Notes: generated from the sequence alone by a model not told the origin. 7,731 bases of DNA from SCQX01 sp035720945 (GCA_035720945.1 DASTNK010000136.1:1-7731); one strand, 5' to 3'; positions 1 to 5,960 are shown, counted from the stretch's first letter. Translations and numbers: made by a program.

Positions 1-400
1 GGTCGGGGTTGGTGTAGCCCTCGGTCAAGACCACTGGTGTGATCTGCCAGGAGACGCCCCATTTGTCCTTGCACCAGCCGCACGCGCTCTCCTGTCCACC
101 GTTGTCCACGATGGCGTTCCAGTAGCGGTCGGTTTCCGCCTGATCGACGGTGGCGACCTGAAACGAAAATGCCTCGCAGTGCTTGAATGTCGGTCCGCCG
201 TTGAGTCCGAGGCAGGGAATCCCCATGACGGTGAACTCCACCGTCAGGACATCGCCCTGTGCGCCGGATGGATAGTCGCCCGGCGCCCGGTGCACCGCGC
301 CGATGGATGAATCGGGGAAGGTCTTGGCGTAGAAGCGCGCGGCCTCTTCGGCGTCGCCGTCGTACCAGAGGCAGATGGTGTTCTTGGCTGGTGTGGTCAT
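1..400 (-). CDS. PhnB-like VOC (glyoxalase-fold) family protein, partial
   Basis: The 3' end is cut by the left window edge and 133 residues are visible. The start MTTPAKNTICLWYDGDAEEA, followed by RFYAKTFPDSSIGAV, GDVLTVEFTVMGIPCLGLNGG, a central FKHCEAFSFQV strand and a WGVSWQITP segment, is the usual pattern of the PhnB / '3-demethylubiquinone-9 3-methyltransferase-like' branch of the vicinal oxygen chelate fold. Members are about 150-165 residues, so only some 20-30 are missing. The ATG at 400 is well supported by a GGAGG Shine-Dalgarno about 7 bases upstream (CACCGGAGGTATTTC). The family name is historical: these proteins are not shown to be methyltransferases, and the substrate is unknown. 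No partner gene is visible upstream, so it may be transcribed alone. The family call is firm; the function is not. Confidence 0.9.
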   Translation of the reverse strand, partial: MTTPAKNTICLWYDGDAEEAARFYAKTFPDSSIGAVHRAPGDYPSGAQGDVLTVEFTVMGIPCLGLNGGPTFKHCEAFSFQVATVDQAETDRYWNAIVDNGGQESACGWCKDKWGVSWQITPVVLTEGYTNPD

Positions 401-780
401 GAAATACCTCCGGTGACTTGAGGGTTTGTGCGGTTCCGGCGCTGCTTCCACGCCGGATTGCATGATTCGGCTTACTTGTGGACAATGTACACTTTACGCG
501 CGTTGAAGTCGAAAGTGAACAAAAAGTGAATGGTGTCCAGGTAAGAATCCGTAAGAACGCTGATGTCGATTACGGGCCCCTGCCAGAACCGCCGTGCGGG
601 ACGTTTCTCAAACGCAAAGCGGAGGATTTGATCAATACAAATCAGAAGCTGTTTTTTGATTTACAGCTTATATTTTGTGAATTGGAAATACAGCGTGAGA
701 TTTGTACGACGGAGTTCGCCGTCCGTACTGCCGAGCGGTTACCGGCGCTTCTTGGATGGGTCATCCGCCGCTTGCGATCG
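401..780. other. 380-bp gap without a convincing gene; AT-richer, with short repeats
   Basis: This stretch lies between the start of the VOC gene and the end of vapC. A 119-codon plus-strand open frame with a GTG start (478-837) crosses it, but it lacks a Shine-Dalgarno site, has no recognisable domain and runs antisense into vapC, so I do not call it a gene. The 600-710 part is noticeably AT-richer than its surroundings. Visible small features are two AAAGTGAA copies (512-519 and 523-530) facing an inverted CACTTT at 490-495, a GTAAGAA repeat near 541-557, and an imperfect stem-loop at 704-728 (GTACGACGG / CCGTCCGTAC, one bulged C). It may be degraded horizontally acquired DNA. That is inference only. 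Confidence 0.5.
704..728. repeat. Imperfect stem-loop downstream of vapC
   Basis: GTACGACGG pairs with CCGTCCGTAC (one bulged C) around a six-base loop. It lies about 50 bases past the vapC stop in the direction of vapC transcription. No U-tract follows on the minus strand (AAATCTC), so it could be a 3'-end stabilising or weak termination structure but is not a standard intrinsic terminator. Confidence 0.35.
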
Positions 781-1188
781 TTAACTCGCACTCATCCAAT
801 TCTCCACTTCAAGCGCTGGCACGCGTGCGAATTCTGATACGTTGTTCGTGACCAGCACGAGGCCTTCGCTGCGTGCGTGGCCGGCAATATGCAGGTCGTT
901 CACCCCGATGGGTTGGCCCTGCTTTTCGAGAGCGGCTCGAATCGCGCCGTAGTGCTGGGCTGCCTTGACGCCATAGGGCAGCACATCCAGGCGGCTGCAG
1001 AAGTCTTCGATGACAGACAGGTTCTCGCCGACGCGGCTGCTTTTCTCTGCGCCATGAAAAAGCTCGGCCAAGGTGATGGACGAGATCGCCATGCGGCTGG
1101 CATTGGCGTTGAAGATGGTCAGCACCTCAACCGGACGCCGCTTCAAGACATAGCTGACGATGTTGGTATCAAGGAGATAGCGCAGCAT
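781..1188 (-). CDS. vapC: VapC toxin, PIN-domain endoribonuclease (tRNA-fMet-specific type)
   Basis: The complete product is 135 residues, the normal VapC length. It is a single PIN domain of the kind that cleaves initiator tRNA-fMet and stops translation when not bound by VapB. The acidic catalytic residues are visible: D7 in LLDTNI, E42 in LAELFHGAEKS and D98 in IGVNDLHIAGHA, followed by the VTNNVSEFARV segment (residues 113-123) typical of this VapC branch. The start ATG at 1188 overlaps the vapB stop as TGATG, which implies translational coupling and one transcript with vapB. All key residues are present and the frame is intact, so the toxin is probably active. The tRNA-fMet target is inferred from family resemblance (Shigella MvpT, Haemophilus VapC1) and is not shown by the sequence. 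Confidence 0.95.
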   Translation of the reverse strand: MLRYLLDTNIVSYVLKRRPVEVLTIFNANASRMAISSITLAELFHGAEKSSRVGENLSVIEDFCSRLDVLPYGVKAAQHYGAIRAALEKQGQPIGVNDLHIAGHARSEGLVLVTNNVSEFARVPALEVENWMSAS

Positions 1189-1421
1189 CAGAGCGATTCC
1201 CGCTCCGGCTGGTGCTGGGTGCCGCGTTCCGACATGAAATCGTCACTGACGGCGGGGCCGTCCAGAAAAAAGCTGTCCCAGGTCTGACCGACCGGTGCGA
1301 TGATGCGCTCATTCCCCCTGGCGCGCACTTCCACCTTGTGCACGCCCTCTGGCAGACGCACGTCCACCGGAAGCCGGACAGCTTGTGTGCGGTTGTTGAT
1401 GAAGACGGTGCCAACGGACAT
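1188..1421 (-). CDS. vapB: VapB antitoxin, AbrB/SpoVT-type DNA-binding fold
   Basis: The product is 77 residues. The N-terminal part (residues 4-45) matches the swapped-hairpin AbrB/MazE-like DNA-binding domain of VapB antitoxins: TVFINNRTQAVRLPVDVRLP, then VHKVEVRARGNERIIAPV. The following WDSFFLDGPAVSDDFMSER (48-66) is the usual toxin-binding tail that wraps the PIN domain, and the last residues are polar and probably disordered. The ATG at 1421 is preceded by a run of G's (GGGGGG, about 7 bases upstream) that can act as the ribosome binding site. It is the first gene of the operon and overlaps vapC by one base. In this family the VapB-VapC complex represses its own promoter; a near-palindrome sits on the predicted -10 element upstream. 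Confidence 0.93.
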   Translation of the reverse strand: MSVGTVFINNRTQAVRLPVDVRLPEGVHKVEVRARGNERIIAPVGQTWDSFFLDGPAVSDDFMSERGTQHQPERESL

Positions 1422-1456
1422 ATTGCTGCCCCCCGATGTTGGAATGACGTATATGG

Positions 1457-1474
1457 CAATAGTATATAGTATTG
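1457..1474. promoter_or_regulatory. Candidate VapB(C) operator
   Basis: The 18-bp near-palindrome CAATAGTATATAGTATTG has only one mismatched pair (positions 6 and 13). It covers the predicted -10 box of vapB and lies 35 bp before its start codon. This is the expected place for autoregulation by the VapBC complex, but binding is inferred. Confidence 0.6.
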
Positions 1475-1488
1475 TGGATCCAAATCAA
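1461..1488 (-). promoter_or_regulatory. Predicted sigma-70-type promoter of vapBC
   Basis: Read on the minus strand, TTGATT (1488-1483) and TATACT (1466-1461) are separated by 16 bp, giving four to five matches to each consensus hexamer. Transcription would start near 1454, leaving a leader of about 33 bases before vapB. The -10 box is inside the palindrome. Confidence 0.55.
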
Positions 1489-1531
1489 GAATGCCGTCTC
1501 GCTTTGTGGAAAATTGCAAGCTAAACGTTCA

Positions 1532-1618
1532 AAGGCAGCCGTTTTTCTGGCGGGCGACGATTCCTCTTTCATGACCGGAGCGAGTCTTGTGCTGGATGGC
1601 GGCTGGACTACCCGTTGA
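1532..1618 (+). pseudogene. C-terminal remnant of a short-chain dehydrogenase/reductase (SDR)
   Basis: One plus-strand frame reads KAAVFLAGDDSSFMTG then ASLVLDGGWTTR and a TGA stop. This is the characteristic end of classical SDR enzymes (A..FLASD.SSF.TG..L.VDGG), where the TG and DGG elements sit about 10-25 residues from the C-terminus. Upstream of codon 1532 the same frame loses all SDR resemblance (RLCGKLQAKRS) and contains no Rossmann GxxxGxG or YxxxK motif. The gene is therefore decapitated: only about 28 of an expected 250 residues remain, with no start codon. The breakpoint falls about 45 bp from the vapBC promoter, so arrival of vapBC or an associated deletion probably removed the rest. 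Confidence 0.85.
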
Positions 1619-1634
1619 TTGCATTGATGGAAGG

Positions 1635-1672
1635 CTGGCGGCGCTTGCCAGTCGAGGTAGCAGACCTCGACT
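1635..1672. terminator. Tandem overlapping stem-loops between convergent units
   Basis: AGTCGAGGT and ACCTCGACT (1650-1672) form a perfect 9-bp stem with a 5-base AGCAG loop. Just upstream, CTGGC and GCCAG (1635-1651) form a second stem whose 3' arm shares two bases with the first, so the two compete. They lie after the SDR remnant stop (plus) and after the permease stop (minus). This suits a bidirectional 3'-end structure, but neither strand has a U-tract, so Rho-independent termination is uncertain. Confidence 0.5.
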
Positions 1673-1688
1673 AGAACGGCGGTAGACC

Positions 1689-2813
1689 TCAATACCCCAG
1701 CGCGATGGCCGCACCGCCAGCCAGAACCCCCATCATCACCACACCCGCGATCACAACAAAAAGTTCGCGCGCTTGAAAGGATTTCGCCACCATGGCCAGG
1801 GATGGCAGGCTGACGGGCGGCAATGTGAGAAGCAGCGCTGCGGCCGGCCCGCTGGCCATGCCCAATGACAGCATGGCCTGAACAATGGGCACTTCACCGG
1901 CTGTGGGAATGACGAACAGCATGCCTGCGACGGCAGCGCCAACAATCCACAACAGGCTGTCGTCAACGCCAACGCCCAGTGCCGGAAACAGCCAGGCGCG
2001 TGTTGCGCCCAGCAGCAGGACCAGGACAAGGTATTCAGGCAGCAAGCGCAATGCCATCCCCACGAAGGCACGTGCCCAGCATTGCAATGCCTGTGCCAGG
2101 TCCAGCCGGGGCTCCGCGTCATCCGGCTGTTGCGCCATCTGCGCCGCTGAATCAGAACTGTGTGGCATTCCGGTTGAGGCCGGGCCAGACACGCGATTCA
2201 TGCGATTGAGCAGCCAACCCAGACCCAATACCAGAACGAGCCCCAACACCAGGCGCAAGCCGACCCACTTCCAACCCAGGACAAACCCCATGAACACAAG
2301 CGTTGCGGGGTTCAACATGGTATTGCCCAGCCAGTACGCCACTGTGCTGCCCGAGGCGGCCTTGCACCGGCGCAGGCCGGTGACGACGGGCGCGGAACAA
2401 CAGGTGCACATCATGCTGGGAACAGAAAGCAGTGTCGCCGCAAGCACGCTGCGATTGCTGGCGGCCCCCAGCCACTTCCTGACCAAGTGCGCCGGCAACA
2501 GTGCCTGCATGGCGGAACCCAGCAACAAACCGAGCAGCAGTGCCTGCCAGATGGAACGGCCGTAAGCCCACGCGTAATCCAGGGCCGCCCGCAACGACGG
2601 GGCGGGTACCGTATCCGCCCCCGCCGTCAGCATGGATTGGCCAATCGAGTGCATTTGCGCGGCGACGAACGCGCGGTCGTAATACGGCGACCATTTCACA
2701 TAAAACAATCCAACAACCGCGAGAAGCAGAAAAACCGCAATCCCCCAGGCTGGGTGAAAAGTGTGCCGCGCACGCGAAAAATTGGTCACGAAAATCTCTG
2801 AAATTGGTTGCAC
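1689..2813 (-). CDS. DUF318/ArsP-type permease with CTCC motif
   Basis: The product is a 374-residue polytopic inner-membrane protein, with hydrophobic segments near residues 22-38, 86-107, 122-134, 165-178, 183-202, 255-276, 286-303, 320-342 and 351-372. It belongs to the predicted-permease family (PF03773; YraQ/ArsP relatives). Signatures are SVPSMMCTCCSAPVV (130-144, cysteines 136, 138, 139) followed by C150, then AYWLGNTMLNPATL (159-172) and VIPTAGEVPIVQAML (301-315) with LPPVSLPSLAMV. A hydrophilic linker (about 205-240) separates two membrane halves, as is usual. Some relatives (ArsP) export trivalent organoarsenicals through cysteine ligands; most members have unknown cargo. The start is a GTG at 2813 without a clear Shine-Dalgarno; another in-frame GTG eight codons later is possible. 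The gene is divergent from the flavoreductase and probably co-regulated with it. Confidence 0.9.
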   Translation of the reverse strand: MQPISEIFVTNFSRARHTFHPAWGIAVFLLLAVVGLFYVKWSPYYDRAFVAAQMHSIGQSMLTAGADTVPAPSLRAALDYAWAYGRSIWQALLLGLLLGSAMQALLPAHLVRKWLGAASNRSVLAATLLSVPSMMCTCCSAPVVTGLRRCKAASGSTVAYWLGNTMLNPATLVFMGFVLGWKWVGLRLVLGLVLVLGLGWLLNRMNRVSGPASTGMPHSSDSAAQMAQQPDDAEPRLDLAQALQCWARAFVGMALRLLPEYLVLVLLLGATRAWLFPALGVGVDDSLLWIVGAAVAGMLFVIPTAGEVPIVQAMLSLGMASGPAAALLLTLPPVSLPSLAMVAKSFQARELFVVIAGVVMMGVLAGGAAIALGY

Positions 2814-2855
2814 AACCCGACGTGTCGGTGCGGCCGAAATGATACATCACCGGTC

Positions 2856-2883
2856 TTGACAGTCTCATTTGTTGGTTTATAGT
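2856..2883 (+). promoter_or_regulatory. Strong predicted sigma-70 promoter for the flavoreductase gene
   Basis: A perfect TTGACA (2856-2861) and TATAGT (2878-2883) are separated by 16 bp. This predicts a start near 2890 and a leader of about 100 bases before the ATG at 2994. On the opposite strand a weaker pair, TTAATA (2908-2903) and TACTAT (17-bp spacer), could serve the permease, so the two promoters would overlap. Confidence 0.65.
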
Positions 2884-2904
2884 AGCTATATAAACAACTA
2901 CTAT
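2875..2904. promoter_or_regulatory. Overlapping palindromes: candidate shared operator
   Basis: Two inverted repeats overlap here. ATAGTAG-12 bp-CTACTAT (2879-2904) is perfect. GTTTATA-7 bp-TATAAAC (2875-2895) is also perfect and nested partly within it. Both cover the -10 element and start point of the flavoreductase promoter and the putative promoter of the permease. This arrangement suggests a dimeric repressor acting on both divergent genes. No regulator gene is seen next to it, so the protein is unknown. Confidence 0.6.
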
Positions 2905-2940
2905 TAATTGTTTTATGGTTTCGCCAGCCATTTGAATAGG

Positions 2941-2960
2941 GTGGTGGCGCCGGCCACCGC
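2941..2960 (+). other. GC-rich leader hairpin in the flavoreductase 5' UTR
   Basis: GGTGGC and GCCACC pair around a GCCG loop (2943-2958), extended by a G-U and a G-C pair to eight base pairs. It ends 33 bases before the start codon and about 22 before the Shine-Dalgarno AAGGAG, so it leaves the ribosome site free. No U-run follows directly, so it is not an obvious attenuator. It may only affect mRNA stability. Confidence 0.4.
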
Positions 2961-2993
2961 GGTACAACCCTGATTTTTCACAAGGAGTTCCAT

Positions 2994-3692
2994 ATGTCGA
3001 CGAGCTATGATGTGAAATTGCTGCGCAAGCAGGAAATCGCTGAAGGCACCCTGGAATTCACACTGCAGAAGCCCCCCGGTTTCGAGTACCGCGCGGGCCA
3101 GTTCGGTGATCTGGTGCTCCCGGCGTCCACAGGGCTGGACGAGAGCAACAACAAGCACGGCTTCTCGTTCGTGAGCGCGCCTTTTGAAGAAACGCTTCGC
3201 ATGGCCACACGCATGCGGGCGACAAGCCGCTACAAGCAGGCGGCCGCCGGAGTGCCGGAGGGCACGATGGTGAAGCTGCTCGCCCTGTGGGGCGATTTCA
3301 CACTGCAGAAGAACGACAAGATCCCGGCCGTGTTCCTTATCGGCGGCATCGGGATCACGCCGGTCCGAAGCATCATCGCGCAGGCCACGCACGAAAAGAC
3401 CCGCCACAAGATCACGCTCATCTACTCCAACCGCACGCCCGCGCAAGCAGCGTACGCGGACGAACTTGCGCACTTGGCCGAGATCAACCCCAATTTCAGG
3501 TATGTCCCGGTCTACAGCGACACGGACGGTTTCGTCACGGCCGATACGGTGCGTCGGCATGTGCCGGACGTGGCGGCGCCGCGCTACTACCTGTCCGGCC
3601 CCGAGGGGATGGTCAAAGCCATGCGCAAGATCCTGGCCGAGGTGGGGGCTGACGAGGACAACATCAAGACTGAGGAATTCGAGGGTTATTGA
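2994..3692 (+). CDS. FAD-dependent oxidoreductase of the ferredoxin-NADP reductase superfamily
   Basis: The product is 232 residues, a compact two-domain flavoprotein. Residues 1-105 form the FAD-binding barrel (GQFGDLVLP at 35-43; HGFSFVSAP at 55-63 in the place of the canonical RxYS flavin motif). Residues 110-232 form the NAD(P)-binding domain, with GGIGITPVRSII (117-128), LIYSNRT (142-148), YYLSGPEGMV (198-207) and the C-terminal EEFEGY. There is no 2Fe-2S, globin or molybdenum domain, so it must pass electrons between NAD(P)H and a separate partner. The ATG at 2994 has a good AAGGAG Shine-Dalgarno. It stands alone in its transcript behind a strong promoter and is divergent from the DUF318 permease. 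A role in reducing the substrate or keeping the thiols of that permease is inference; generic flavin/ferredoxin reductase is the safe call. Confidence 0.92.
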   Translation: MSTSYDVKLLRKQEIAEGTLEFTLQKPPGFEYRAGQFGDLVLPASTGLDESNNKHGFSFVSAPFEETLRMATRMRATSRYKQAAAGVPEGTMVKLLALWGDFTLQKNDKIPAVFLIGGIGITPVRSIIAQATHEKTRHKITLIYSNRTPAQAAYADELAHLAEINPNFRYVPVYSDTDGFVTADTVRRHVPDVAAPRYYLSGPEGMVKAMRKILAEVGADEDNIKTEEFEGY

Positions 3693-3780
3693 TTGAGTTT
3701 GCCGCCGGACCGTCTAGGCCACGTTCCCCGCGATGCCGTCCAATTCCTCAACCGCCGCGTCAGACAACACAATTTCCACC

Positions 3781-3864
3781 TTGATTCTGCCGTCCATCGT
3801 TCCGCCATTCCTGGCCGCGTATCCCGATATTCGCCTCGAGGCGATCGCCGACGAAAGAAGTGTC
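3781..3864 (+). pseudogene. Internal remnant of a LysR-family regulator
   Basis: A 28-codon stretch reads LILPSIVPPFLAAYPDIRLE then AIADERSV. This is the hallmark beginning of the LysR substrate-binding domain (L..P.LP.FLA.YPDIRLE....D). The surrounding frame runs from an ATG at 3733 to a TGA at 3910-3912, but its first 16 residues (MPSNSSTAASDNTIST) and last 15 (SHHGQPDGRVNRYGL) have no LysR character. The helix-turn-helix domain and the rest of the effector domain are absent on both sides. It is therefore a fossil of a gene of about 300 codons, not a working small protein. Confidence 0.75.
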
Positions 3865-3871
3865 AGCCATC

Positions 3872-4141
3872 ATGGACAACCTGATGGACGCGTCAACCGC
3901 TATGGACTATGAGCGACATGTACTAGACTTTACAGACCGTGCCAAAAGCGCTCTGTCAAAGGAGGCGCTGTTGTCAATCTGTAAGCACTATCAAAGCACA
4001 AGGGGGTTTTTCGCAAAGCGTGAGTTCGTGGCTGTTTTCAGGCGTCCGGAGTCCGTTGCGGTCGTGTGGCGTCAATGGTTCACCAAACAGCCGGGAGAGT
4101 TCGTCGCGGAAATGGTGCTGGTGGAGGTCAATGGCAAGTAG
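3872..4141 (+). CDS. Small hypothetical protein, probably truncated by an amber codon
   Basis: The family is not recognised. From the ATG at 3872 the product is 89 residues; a GTG at 3860 would add four and a weak GAAAGAAG lies upstream. The N-terminal half looks helical (MDYERHVLDFTDRAKSAL, then SKEALLSICKHYQSTRG). The second half looks like an antiparallel sheet (REFVAVFRRPESVAVVWRQW, then GEFVAEMVLVEVNGK), an alpha+beta layout reminiscent of small NTF2/DUF4019-like domains, but this is only a topological guess. The TAG at 4139-4141 is followed in frame by LVDHVMVF and a second TAG (4166-4168), which looks like the last strand of the same protein. The region lies between a LysR relic and the acyl-CoA synthetase, so the gene may be decaying. 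Confidence 0.5.
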   Translation: MDNLMDASTAMDYERHVLDFTDRAKSALSKEALLSICKHYQSTRGFFAKREFVAVFRRPESVAVVWRQWFTKQPGEFVAEMVLVEVNGK

Positions 4142-4313
4142 CTTGTCGACCATGTCATGGTTTTCTAGCTCGCATACGAAATGCCGGACACTCTCATGGC
4201 AAGCAATGTTTTGGTGTGGGTTTGGAACGCAAACAATTCAGTCAAGCGGATAATCAAATAACCGAGACCGAGCCACGCCTCGGACACGGCGTCGCTGTCG
4301 AATGGAGACAATA

Positions 4314-5960
4314 ATGACCTCAATCTTTGACCAAGACCTGCCCCCCACCGCTGCCAATTTCGCCCCGCTGACGCCGCTGTTGTATCTGGAGCGCGCCGCC
4401 GAGGTCTACCCGCAGCGCCTGGCGGTCGTGCATGGCCTGGGTGATACGGCCATCCGCCGCGACTGGGCGGACGTCTATCGGCGTTGTCGGCAGCTGGCCA
4501 GTGCCTTGGCGGGCCAAGGCATCGGGCGCGGGGATACAGTGGCCGTCATGCTACCCAACATCCCGGCCATGGTCGAGGCACATTTCGGCATACCGATGTG
4601 TGGCGCTGTTCTGAATACGCTCAATACCCGGCTGGACGCCGCTACGCTGGCCTTCATGCTGGATCACGGCGAGGCGCGGGCCGTGCTCGTGGACCGGGAA
4701 TTCTCCCCGGTCATGCGCGAGGCTCTAGCCCTGCGGCAGCGCACCGAGCCCGTTCTACTCATCGACGTGGATGACCCCCTATACGACGGTCCCGGCGAGG
4801 CGATCGGCACCCTGGGCTACGAGGCCCTGCTGGACCAGGGGGATCCGGACTACGCGTGGCTCATGCCTGTATCCGAGTGGGATGCCATTTCTCTGAACTA
4901 TACCAGCGGCACCACGGGCAACCCGAAGGGTGTCGTCTATCATCACCGAGGCGCGGCTCTCAATGCTGTGTCGAACATCTTGGAATGGGACATGCCCAAG
5001 CATGCCATTTATCTGTGGACGCTGCCCATGTTCCATTGCAATGGTTGGTGCTTCCCCTGGACGGTGGCCGCGCGCGCCGGGGTCAATGTCTGCCTGCGGC
5101 GGGTAGACGTCGCCGCCATGGTCGATCGCATGGTGGAGCATGGTGTCACCCATTATTGTGGGGCGCCCATCGTCCACAGCATGCTGGTCAACGCGCCGCA
5201 GGCTCTGCGTGACCGGATTCCGTCCGGCATTAGTGCCATGGTGGCCGGCGCCGCGCCGCCAGCCTCGATGATCGAGGGCATGGAATCGCTGGGCATCGAT
5301 CTGACCCACGTCTACGGCCTGACCGAGGTCTATGGGCCAGCCACCGTCTGCGCCAAGCATGCGGACTGGGATCTCCTGAATATCGGCGAGCGGGCCCGGC
5401 TCAACGCCCGTCAGGGTGTGCGCTACCATCTGGAGCGATCGGCCACCGTTCTGAATCCAGCCACCATGCAGCCGGTCCCCGCCGACGGCCAGACCATGGG
5501 TGAGATCATGTTCCAGGGCAATATCTGCATGAAGGGCTATCTGAAGAACCCGCAGGCCACCCAGGAAGCCTTCGCGGGTGGCTGGTTCCACAGTGGCGAT
5601 CTGGCTGTCGTCGACCCAGACGGCTACATCAAGATCAAGGATCGCTCCAAGGACATCATCATTTCCGGCGGCGAAAACATTTCCTCGATCGAGGTCGAGG
5701 ACGTGCTGTACCGTCATCCGGCCGTGCTGGCCGCGGCGGTGGTCGCGCGGCCCGACGACCGCTGGGGCGAGACCCCCTGCGCCTTCGTCGAACTCAAGGC
5801 CGACGCAAGCGTCAGTGCCGAGGACATCATCGCGCACTGCAAGGCGCATCTGGCGGGTTTCAAGATGCCACGCCGGGTCGTCTTTGGTGAACTGCCCAAG
5901 ACATCGACCGGCAAGATCCAGAAATTCGAACTGCGGCAGCGGGCGGCAAAAGCGCCATGA
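4314..5960 (+). CDS. AMP-forming acyl-CoA synthetase (fatty/carboxylic acid-CoA ligase)
   Basis: The product is 548 residues, full length for the ANL superfamily. It activates a carboxylic acid with ATP to an acyl-adenylate and transfers it to CoA. Motifs are in order: phosphate loop YTSGTTGNPKG (196-206), TLPMFHCNGWCFPW (236-249), A5 motif YGLTE (334-338), WFHSGDLAVVDPDGYIKIKDRSKD (424-447) with the nucleotide-binding Asp429 and hinge region near Arg444, SGGENISSIEVED (451-463), and PKTSTGKIQK (528-537) with the catalytic Lys534. All are intact, so it should be active. It resembles the medium-chain/methylmercaptopropionyl-CoA ligase type (AlkK/DmdB-like); the exact acid cannot be read. I prefer the ATG at 4314 because GGAGA lies 6 bases upstream; an in-frame ATG at 4302 overlaps that site. 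No beta-oxidation partner is visible nearby. Confidence 0.95.
   Translation: MTSIFDQDLPPTAANFAPLTPLLYLERAAEVYPQRLAVVHGLGDTAIRRDWADVYRRCRQLASALAGQGIGRGDTVAVMLPNIPAMVEAHFGIPMCGAVLNTLNTRLDAATLAFMLDHGEARAVLVDREFSPVMREALALRQRTEPVLLIDVDDPLYDGPGEAIGTLGYEALLDQGDPDYAWLMPVSEWDAISLNYTSGTTGNPKGVVYHHRGAALNAVSNILEWDMPKHAIYLWTLPMFHCNGWCFPWTVAARAGVNVCLRRVDVAAMVDRMVEHGVTHYCGAPIVHSMLVNAPQALRDRIPSGISAMVAGAAPPASMIEGMESLGIDLTHVYGLTEVYGPATVCAKHADWDLLNIGERARLNARQGVRYHLERSATVLNPATMQPVPADGQTMGEIMFQGNICMKGYLKNPQATQEAFAGGWFHSGDLAVVDPDGYIKIKDRSKDIIISGGENISSIEVEDVLYRHPAVLAAAVVARPDDRWGETPCAFVELKADASVSAEDIIAHCKAHLAGFKMPRRVVFGELPKTSTGKIQKFELRQRAAKAP

Noticed and set aside
478..837. 119-codon plus-strand open frame starting with GTG
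   Set aside because: No ribosome binding site, no recognisable domain, and its end is antisense to the clear vapC gene.
2152..2967. Long minus-strand frame of 271 codons across the permease start
   Set aside because: Out-of-frame shadow of the permease with no coherent domain; the permease frame has clear membrane segments and family motifs.
3714..3797. 27-residue minus-strand frame MDGRIKVEIVLSDAAVEELD... with some resemblance to the central strand of P-II-like proteins
   Set aside because: Too short to support, and its start overlaps the LysR remnant on the other strand; it could be another relic but the similarity may be chance.
4268..4287. CCGAG/CTCGG inverted repeat before the acyl-CoA synthetase
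   Set aside because: Only 5-bp arms with a 6-base loop and no promoter context; expected by chance in GC-rich DNA.
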